Shown here piece after piece: positions 6,370-10,899 of a stretch of 10,899 nt of DNA. The position numbers were made by a program, and so were the translations under genes. Below the pieces are notes generated by a model. That model saw only the letters and a program-made list of their open reading frames with translations, had not been told where the DNA came from and made no database searches. The stretch is from CAYQDR01 sp964416315 (GTDB lineage Bacteria > Methylomirabilota > Methylomirabilia > Rokubacteriales > DASRDR01). The first letter of the stretch is position 1. Every line of letters starts with the position of its first letter. The stretch lies in contig CAYQDR010000147.1 of the NCBI GenBank assembly GCA_964416315.1, positions 1 to 10,899 of the forward strand. Direction: 5' to 3'.

Positions 6370-6497
6370 GCATTTCGAGCCCGATGGTGTGCACGTGGGG
6401 GCCGTCCGGTCGCCTGTGGATCCAGACACTTGGACCCCGCACGGCCCCTGCCTTTATCTTGCGGTGCAATGCTGACAGCGTCAGCCTCGCCTGATGA
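6370..6497. other. Unassigned stretch between recombinase remnant and ATPase
   Basis: The minus strand is open here and contains a stretch (LSALHRKIKAGAVRGPSVWI) that could be a decayed helix-turn-helix or excisionase-like piece. It has no start of its own and overlaps nothing recognisable. I make no functional call. Confidence 0.3.
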
Positions 6498-7742
6498 TCA
6501 TTGGCGGCCGGGCGGTCCTGACAACAGGAAGTCTTGCCAACTGACGGACGCGATGCCGGCTCGCTCGGCCGCCAGCCGTCCTGGGGGGTCACATACCAGG
6601 AGCGGTCGGTACTCCGGGAAGCGTCGGTTGAACTCGAGGAGGCCACGCAGGTCGGTTGCACCGACCGCGCCGGTCTTGATCTCAAGCGCCCAGCGGCCCC
6701 AATTCCCATCGAGGACCCCGTCGACCTCCAGAGGCTCCTCGCGCCAGTAGGACAGGCGCTGACCGGCGTTCCAGGCGTGTGCCAGGCAGGCATTCTCGAC
6801 CCAGGCGCCGAAGCGAGCAGGGTCCCGGGCCGGGTCCGGCGCACCTTGAGGATCGCTGGCCGCGAGGAGCGCCTGGTTCAGGACCACCAGCTTGGGAGGC
6901 GCGGCGCGACGCCGAAGCGCTCGCCGGGCGTGCTTCGGTAATGCGGCCACCAGGAAGGCCTCTTCCAGGAGGGCCAGGTACTGGGCGATCGTCTCCAGCG
7001 CGCCGCGCTCTGCGAGCTGGCCTTGGATTTTCTGAAGCGAGACCACCTGAGCGGGAGACGCCACGCACACTCCGAAGACCTGCCGGAGGAGGGCCGGCTT
7101 GCGGATCGGGCCGAGCGCCAGGAGGTCCCGTCCGATGGCCGGTTCCACGATCGCGTCCCGCACGTAGGCCGTCCAGCGGGCAGGCTCGTTCCGAAGGGGC
7201 AGGGCCCCCGGGTACGACCCGAGGCGAACCACCAACTCCACAGCCTCCCGCGGCGCGAACCCGAACGCGTCGGCGACGGACGCGGCGGACCAATGGGTCA
7301 AGATGAGCCGCTCGAACCGCCCGGCCAAGCTCTCGCGCGAGCCCGCCCCGAGCCGGAGAGCGGAGGAACCGGTGGCGACGATGTGCACCGCCAGGCGCCG
7401 GCGATGGAGGCGGTCCCACTCGCCCTTGAGGCGGCCGGCCCAGTTTGGGAGCAGGTGGGCTTCGTCGAGGAGGACGATCGCACGGCCATGCTCGACCGCG
7501 GTCGCCTCGGCCTGATGCCAGAGGCGGTCCCAGAACCCCGGCAGGCTGGCCTCGGGGCTGTCACAGGCGGCGTAGATGGCGGCCGGTCCGAGTTCGCCGG
7601 CGAGCGCCAGGAGCAAGGTCGTCTTCCCCACCTGGCGCGGACCGGCCAGGAGCTGGATGCGTCCGGGGGGAGCCTCGCCGAGGCGGGCCCTGAGCCGTGC
7701 GCGGCATTCCCGGTAGCTGAGGCGGAAGGAGGTATCTGCCAT
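6498..7742 (-). CDS. AAA ATPase with DUF4143-type C-terminus (first copy)
   Basis: The protein has 414 residues. Walker A is GPRQVGKTT (34-42), Walker B AIVLLDEAH (88-96) and a sensor-like motif ATGSSALRL (123-131), the order seen in the AAA_14 ATPase module. A middle segment (about 215-265) looks like a winged helix. The C-terminal part has the nuclease-like pattern of DUF4143 proteins: E316, then EVDGVL (339-344, D341), then WALEIKTG (351-358, E354 and K356), resembling a PD-(D/E)xK core. Members are common in bacteria and archaea, but their role is not settled. Only about 6 bases of possible ribosome site (AGG directly before ATG) are present. AATAAT lies 9 bases upstream, which suggests a leaderless message. 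It appears intact, although its neighbours on both sides are remnants. Confidence 0.92.
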   Translation of the reverse strand: MADTSFRLSYRECRARLRARLGEAPPGRIQLLAGPRQVGKTTLLLALAGELGPAAIYAACDSPEASLPGFWDRLWHQAEATAVEHGRAIVLLDEAHLLPNWAGRLKGEWDRLHRRRLAVHIVATGSSALRLGAGSRESLAGRFERLILTHWSAASVADAFGFAPREAVELVVRLGSYPGALPLRNEPARWTAYVRDAIVEPAIGRDLLALGPIRKPALLRQVFGVCVASPAQVVSLQKIQGQLAERGALETIAQYLALLEEAFLVAALPKHARRALRRRAAPPKLVVLNQALLAASDPQGAPDPARDPARFGAWVENACLAHAWNAGQRLSYWREEPLEVDGVLDGNWGRWALEIKTGAVGATDLRGLLEFNRRFPEYRPLLVCDPPGRLAAERAGIASVSWQDFLLSGPPGRQ

Positions 7743-7751
7743 ACCTGAATG

Positions 7752-7757
7752 ATTATT
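7752..7757 (-). promoter_or_regulatory. Possible -10 element (AATAAT) of the first ATPase
   Basis: It sits in the only AT-rich patch of the neighbourhood (about 7741-7775), 9 bases before the ATG. A TTGCAA further upstream gives only a 15-base spacer, so the -35 is doubtful. Confidence 0.4.
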
Positions 7758-7860
7758 CGAGTACGATCAAGTTTGCAAGGGTCTCGAGTTCCCGGCGTGG
7801 ACCGAGACGGGAGGTGCTAGGAGCACGCCGGACGCTGGCCAACCTCGCCGAGAGGGAACG

Positions 7861-7945
7861 CGACCTCCATTTGGCAGGCTGACCAACGTCACCGCGGCCT
7901 GCCGGGAGCTCCGCACCTCGCGCTCCCTGTTCTACGCAGATGCTC
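7861..7945 (+). pseudogene. Transposase helix-turn-helix remnant
   Basis: A plus-strand frame reads LTNVTAACRELRTSRSLFYA from 7879. This resembles the N-terminal helix-turn-helix of IS481/IS3-type transposases, which typically read NVT-x-ACRELGISRSLFYRW. The frame then becomes ordinary GC-rich sequence with no DDE catalytic domain, so it is a relic of a few dozen codons. It lies inside the 432-base gap between the two ATPase genes (7743-8174). I see nothing else in that gap apart from the first ATPase's upstream AT-rich patch. Confidence 0.45.
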
Positions 7946-8174
7946 CTCAGGTGGAGCGGCCGGGCCTGCGGACGGCCCGCTTTCCCCGTCACCTCCTCGC
8001 CGGACCAGGGATCGCGGCGGGCGAAGGTCGCCGTGCTCGCGTAGCCTCGGCCCGAGCACCGCCGGACGTGCTGGAGCCGCGTGATCGGGATGGCGTCTTG
8101 GTCGTGGGGTTTCTACCGGCGTTCCGACTGGCGGTCCCCATCTGCCGCCATCCTCATTCGACGCGGATGGCCCG

Positions 8175-9341
8175 TCAGGCGGAAAGCTTCCCATCCCAGA
8201 GCGCATCGAGAAACTGCCGGACAGGCAGGATCACGATGCCCTCGACTCGCCGGGAGCGCGGTTCCAGGCTGACGCAGAGATAGCGCTTCAGCTTCTGCTC
8301 CTCGGCAAGAGCACGCAGCGACCGGAGATCCCGGGGCGACACGTTGTCCTTGGCCTTGACCTCGATCGCCGTGTGATCGCCCAGGATGAAGTCGACCTCG
8401 AAGCCGGACGTCGAGCGCCAGTAGCTGACCGGCTCGCCGGCGACGTAGTCACGATGAGCGACGAGCTCGTGAAGGAGCCAGGTCTCGAAGGCGGGGCCGA
8501 ACTCGGGCGTGCGAGGTCTCACCAGGCGGCCCTGGAGCGCCGATGCGACCCCGACATCGAAAAAATAGTACTTCGAGGAAACGAGCGGCTTCCGCTTGCG
8601 CGACAGGCGCCACGCCGGCACCTCGTGCAGCAACAGCGTGTCCTTGAGAATCTCGAAGTATTCGTACACCGTGGTGCGCGGCACCTGGGCGTCGCCGGCC
8701 ACGTTGGTGAAGTTGACCGCGGTCGCATTGCAGAGCGCCGCCACCCGCAGGAACCGACTGAAGGCGGGGACGTTGCGCGTGGCGCCTTCGGCGACGATCT
8801 CCTGCTGTAGGTACGTGCCGGTGTAGGCGTCCAGGTCCGCCTTCGGGTCCTCCGAGAAATAGATCGCCGGCAGCAGGCCGCGCTCGATGGCGCGGTGGAG
8901 GTCGAAGCGCGCGCCCAGCTCGCGAGCGGTCAGCGGGTGCAGGTAGCGGGTGCGGGCCCGCCCTCCCAGCAGGTTCACGCCGCCGCGCCGCAGCTTCCGC
9001 GCGCTGGAGCCGGTGAGCAGGAAGCGGGTGCCCCGCTGCTCGATCAGGCGATGGACCTCGTTGAGCAGGTCCGGGAGCCGCTGCACCTCGTCGATCACCA
9101 CGACCCGGTCCCGCGGCGACAGCTCTTCTCCGAGCCGCGCGGGACGCTGGCTGAGCGCCAGGTACACGGAGCTGTCCAGGAGGTCGTACACGCGCGCCTC
9201 TGGCAGCACACGGCGGATCAGGAAGGTCTTCCCGGTCAGGCGCGGCCCGAAGAGGAAGTGTGACCGCTTTGCCAGCCACCCCGGGAGATCCGGGAGCCGC
9301 TCGATAACAGGGGGACCCTGGGCCTCGGTTGTGGTCGCCAT
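8175..9341 (-). CDS. AAA ATPase with DUF4143-type C-terminus (second copy)
   Basis: The protein has 388 residues. Walker A is GPRLTGKTF (32-40) with the uncommon LT in place of QV. Walker B is RVVVIDEVQRLP (79-90), and LLTGSSARKL (108-117) is sensor-like. A winged helix is likely at about 208-232 (VAGDAQVPRTTVYEYFEIL). The C-terminal nuclease-like pattern is FETWL (E286), GFEVDFIL (D317) and AIEVKAK (E327, K329), followed by a strand-helix end. It is clearly related to the first copy in layout, but the sequences differ so much that a recent duplication is unlikely. No convincing Shine-Dalgarno precedes the ATG. A palindrome and a TTGACG lie just upstream. Confidence 0.94.
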   Translation of the reverse strand: MATTTEAQGPPVIERLPDLPGWLAKRSHFLFGPRLTGKTFLIRRVLPEARVYDLLDSSVYLALSQRPARLGEELSPRDRVVVIDEVQRLPDLLNEVHRLIEQRGTRFLLTGSSARKLRRGGVNLLGGRARTRYLHPLTARELGARFDLHRAIERGLLPAIYFSEDPKADLDAYTGTYLQQEIVAEGATRNVPAFSRFLRVAALCNATAVNFTNVAGDAQVPRTTVYEYFEILKDTLLLHEVPAWRLSRKRKPLVSSKYYFFDVGVASALQGRLVRPRTPEFGPAFETWLLHELVAHRDYVAGEPVSYWRSTSGFEVDFILGDHTAIEVKAKDNVSPRDLRSLRALAEEQKLKRYLCVSLEPRSRRVEGIVILPVRQFLDALWDGKLSA

Positions 9342-9352
9342 ATTCGTCGTCT

Positions 9353-9381
9353 AGGATGCCAAATGACGACTCAGTCGTCAA
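9353..9381 (-). promoter_or_regulatory. Possible promoter of the second ATPase
   Basis: On the minus strand TTGACG (9381-9376) is followed at 17 bases by CATCCT (9358-9353), a poor -10. The predicted start leaves a leader of only about 5 bases. The -35 box overlaps the 17-bp palindrome. Confidence 0.35.
9364..9380. promoter_or_regulatory. 17-bp perfect palindrome, candidate operator
   Basis: TGACGACTCAGTCGTCA is symmetric about its central C/G base pair. A further half-site-like GTCGTC occurs at 9346-9351, next to the ATPase start codon. Placement over the -35 element suggests repression, possibly by a dimeric regulator. No regulator gene is in the window. Confidence 0.5.
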
Positions 9382-9402
9382 CATCGGGGTGCGGGAGGCG
9401 AT

Positions 9403-10137
9403 GTGGTGATCGTCGGGCGCCGGGTGTTCCTCCTCGCGCTCGTCGGGGCCCTGGCCCGCCCCCGCGCCGTGGCGAGCCAACAGTCCGCCGCGAGCGCTCG
9501 GCGCCAGATCGCCCGCGTGGGCGTGCTCCTGCCCGGCTCCCGCCCGGCCGGGCCGTCGCCGTTCGAGCAGGGGCTGCGGGAGCTCGGGTGGGTCGAGGGC
9601 CGGAGCGCCCGGTTCGAGCGCCGCTACGCGGACTGGCAGGCGGAGCGGCTGCGCGAGCTGGCGGCGGAGCTGGTCGGGCTCGAGGTGGACGTGATCCTCG
9701 CGACGAACCTCCAGGCGGCCGGAGGCGGCGCGGCGGGACAGCTCGACGCTCCCCATCGTCATGCTCGCGGGGAGCGACCCCGGTCGCGCGCGGCCTGGTC
9801 GCGAGCCTCGAGCGCCCCGGCGGGAACGTGACGGGGCTCTCCCTCACGAGCGAAGCGGCTCGCCGAGCTGGGCATCCGGCACCGGCTCCCCGTCCTGGCG
9901 ACGTCACGGGAGTTCGCGGAGGCGGGCTGCCTCCTCGCCTATGGCCCGCACCCGGGGCAGCTCTGGCGGCGCATCGCGGCGCTCGTGGATCGGATCCTGC
10001 GGGGCGCCCGGCCGGCCCGGATCCCGGTCGAGCACCCCGCGCGCTACCAGCTCGTCGTGAACGCGAGGACGGCACGGGCCCTCGGCGTCGCCCTCCCGCC
10101 GGCCGTCGTCGCGCGGGCCGACGTCGTGCTCCGCTGA
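9403..10137 (+). pseudogene. ABC transporter substrate-binding protein (ABC_sub_bind family), frameshifted and deleted
   Basis: A signal-peptide-like start leads into IARVGVLLPG, then FEQGLRELGWVEGRSARFE and LAAELVGLEVDVILATN, the hallmark of the ABC_sub_bind family. An extra G at 9721 moves the match to a second frame (AARRDSSTLPIVMLAGSDP). An extra G at 9782 moves it to a third (VARGLVASLERPGGNVTGLS). Near 9845-9852 the match jumps back to the first frame at KRLAELGIRHRLPVLATSRE and runs to the TGA at 10135. The last step skips part of the family, since only about 245 codons remain of the usual 320-330. Starts are GTG at 9403 or, better spaced from GGGAGG (9393-9398), GTG at 9406. The extra G's alone could be sequence errors, but the internal loss argues for a true pseudogene. 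Confidence 0.85.
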
Positions 10138-10154
10138 CGCGGCGCCGAAAACGG

Positions 10155-10189
10155 CGACGCCGCCCGCGGGGCGCCCCGGGGCGGCGTCG
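10155..10189. terminator. Strong hairpin between convergent genes
   Basis: An 11-bp perfect stem (10155-10165 with 10179-10189) encloses a loop whose core GGGGCGCCCC is itself palindromic. On the minus strand it is followed by GCCGTTTTCGGC, a second small hairpin whose loop is TTTT. It lies between the pseudogene stop and the stop of the secreted protein gene and is probably a two-way terminator. Confidence 0.55.
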
Positions 10190-10212
10190 AGTTCGGAGGG
10201 TGCTTCAGACGG

Positions 10213-10503
10213 CTACTTCACCTGCTCGGCGAGCCACTTGGCGGCCTTCGCCCGGGCCTCCGCGTCCCCGTGCTTGCCCGCCCCGTGGTCGGCCTCGGCC
10301 CCCTTGACGAGGTCCTTGGCGACGACGATCATTCCGGCGTTGCGGGCCTTCTGCCGGTCGTCGCCCGACCCGGCCATCGGCTCCGCCTTGGCGATGGCAT
10401 CGCTGGCGTCCTTCGCGAGCTTCGGGCAGCTGAAGGCGTAGGCCGACCCGGCCACGAGCGCCACCGAGACGAGAACAGCGAACACGACTGAGAGCGTCTT
10501 CAC
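10213..10503 (-). CDS. Small secreted protein of unknown function
   Basis: The protein has 96 residues. A clear Sec signal peptide (MKTLSVVFAVLVSVALVAGS, cleavage likely after AYA at 21-23) leaves a mature part of about 73 residues that is almost all helical, charged and alanine-rich. It has a single cysteine at position 26, near the mature N-terminus. The lipobox pattern is absent, so it is not a typical lipoprotein. The run KAEPMAGSGDDRQKARNAGM suggests a helix-turn-helix bundle of two or three helices, and AGxxxxVAKDLVKGAE continues the heptad-like pattern. I do not recognise a family. The start is GTG with AGGAGG 6 bases upstream. Confidence 0.82.
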   Translation of the reverse strand: MKTLSVVFAVLVSVALVAGSAYAFSCPKLAKDASDAIAKAEPMAGSGDDRQKARNAGMIVVAKDLVKGAEADHGAGKHGDAEARAKAAKWLAEQVK

Positions 10504-10530
10504 CGGCGTCCTCCTCTGCTGTGAGTGGGT

Positions 10531-10551
10531 GCGGCCGCGCTCGGCGGCCGC
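10531..10551. repeat. Inverted repeat of two GCGGCCGC palindromes in the leader
   Basis: GCGGCCGC at 10531-10538 and 10544-10551 can pair as an 8-bp stem with a 5-base loop. It would lie in the 5' leader of the secreted protein transcript if the TATACT at 10599-10604 is its -10 element. Confidence 0.45.
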
Positions 10552-10598
10552 TCGCTAGGCAGAACCGCGTCGCCGGGCGAAAGGTTCCGGCGCGCCCG

Positions 10599-10604
10599 AG
10601 TATA
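10599..10604 (-). promoter_or_regulatory. Possible -10 element (TATACT) of the secreted protein gene
   Basis: TATACT on the minus strand matches the -10 consensus at five of six bases. It lies about 95 bases before the GTG start. No -35 hexamer is seen at normal spacing. Confidence 0.35.
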
Positions 10605-10657
10605 GCGAATCCCGCGTCGCGACGCCGGTCGGGCGCCTCCCCCGGGCCTGGGTCGGC

Positions 10658-10666
10658 TGGTATAAT
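10658..10666 (+). promoter_or_regulatory. Extended -10 promoter (TGGTATAAT) of nuoA
   Basis: A perfect TATAAT is preceded by TG at the extended -10 position. No -35 is visible, which fits an extended -10 promoter. The hexamer ends 9 bases before the nuoA start codon, so the message is probably leaderless. Confidence 0.6.
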
Positions 10667-10675
10667 GAGCCCGCC

Positions 10676-10899
10676 GTGGTCGAGTACCTTCCCGTCCTGA
10701 TTTTCCTCGTGATGATCGTGGGGTTCGGCGTGGTGAGCCTGGGGGTGGCGGGCTTCCTCCGGCCCGCGCGTCCGGACCCCGTCAAGCTCCAGAACTACGA
10801 GTGCGGGCCGGAGCCGATCGGGCCCGCCTGGATCCAGTTTCCGATCGGCTTCTACCTGGTGGCGCTCGTCTTCATCGTCTTCGACGCGCTGGCCGTGTT
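10676..10899 (+). CDS. nuoA: NADH-quinone oxidoreductase subunit A (NuoA), 5' part, cut by the window edge
   Basis: The 74 codons present show a first membrane helix (about 4-27), then the family loop with YECG (41-44), EPIGPAW (46-52) and FYLVALVFIVFD (59-70), which starts the second helix. NuoA is one of the small membrane subunits at the junction of the peripheral and membrane arms of complex I. The start is GTG at 10676; no other start fits in frame before the extended -10 element and there is no Shine-Dalgarno. Where most members read FDVE, this reads FDAL, so the usual glutamate two residues after the aspartate is leucine. Presumably the first gene of a nuo operon continuing to the right. 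Confidence 0.92.
   Translation, partial: MVEYLPVLIFLVMIVGFGVVSLGVAGFLRPARPDPVKLQNYECGPEPIGPAWIQFPIGFYLVALVFIVFDALAV

Noticed and set aside
6074..6844. Minus-strand open frame of about 256 codons across the ATPase 3' end and recombinase relic
   Set aside because: Most of it overlaps the ATPase in the wrong frame. Only short parts are meaningful, and these are described as remnants.
6498..9341. Toxin-antitoxin or known defence module
   Set aside because: No antitoxin-like small partner or named defence gene adjoins the ATPases. A defence role is only a speculation.
9363..10307. Plus-strand frame of about 314 codons over the substrate-binding gene
   Set aside because: Only a short part (VARGLVASLERPGGNVTGLS) matches the family. 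It is one of three frames of a broken gene, not a gene in itself.
1..10899. CRISPR arrays or rRNA
   Set aside because: No regularly spaced direct repeats and no rRNA-like sequence were seen.

Overview
This is a very GC-rich bacterial window with 3rd-position GC bias. The gene content (PII plus Amt, an ABC_sub_bind family substrate-binding protein, a NuoA start) would suit Candidatus Rokubacteria/Methylomirabilota or a similar uncultured soil lineage. That placement is inferred from general impression and is only moderately secure.

Layout. 1-1095: a hairpin with a GAAA tetraloop, then a plus-strand membrane protein with a zinc ribbon and a possible bacterial PH-like tail. 1142-5150: a minus-strand nitrogen operon in the order PII protein (glnK/glnB), ammonium channel (amt), flotillin-like SPFH protein. 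These genes are separated by only 13-19 bases, and each has its own Shine-Dalgarno. Upstream of PII lies a good sigma-54 -24/-12 element and two TGC-N11-GCA inverted repeats. The repeats sit about 107 and 137 bases before the predicted start, which is the layout of a classical NtrC enhancer. The Amt protein carries an unusual C-terminal extension of about 155 residues. 5318-5461: a decayed alpha/beta-hydrolase-like fragment. 5560-6095: a small conserved-looking 68-residue protein, tRNA-Leu(CAA) on the minus strand and tRNA-Ala(GGC) on the plus strand. The two tRNAs have divergent sigma-70-type promoters.

6031-10137 looks like a degraded accessory island next to tRNA-Ala. It holds a serine-recombinase C-terminal remnant that reads into the tRNA 3' end, an intact AAA ATPase/DUF4143-type protein, a transposase helix-turn-helix remnant, a second, divergent ATPase/DUF4143-type protein, and a frameshifted, internally deleted substrate-binding-protein pseudogene. 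A 17-bp perfect palindrome lies between the second ATPase and the pseudogene. 10155-10899 appears to return to core genome: a bidirectional hairpin, a small secreted protein, and the first 74 codons of nuoA, cut by the window edge.

The most coherent functional unit is the PII-Amt-flotillin operon: nitrogen-status-controlled ammonium uptake gated by PII, with a membrane-scaffold protein translated just downstream. A second recurring pattern is a -10 hexamer 8-9 bases before the start codon (68-residue gene, first ATPase, nuoA), which suggests leaderless transcripts.
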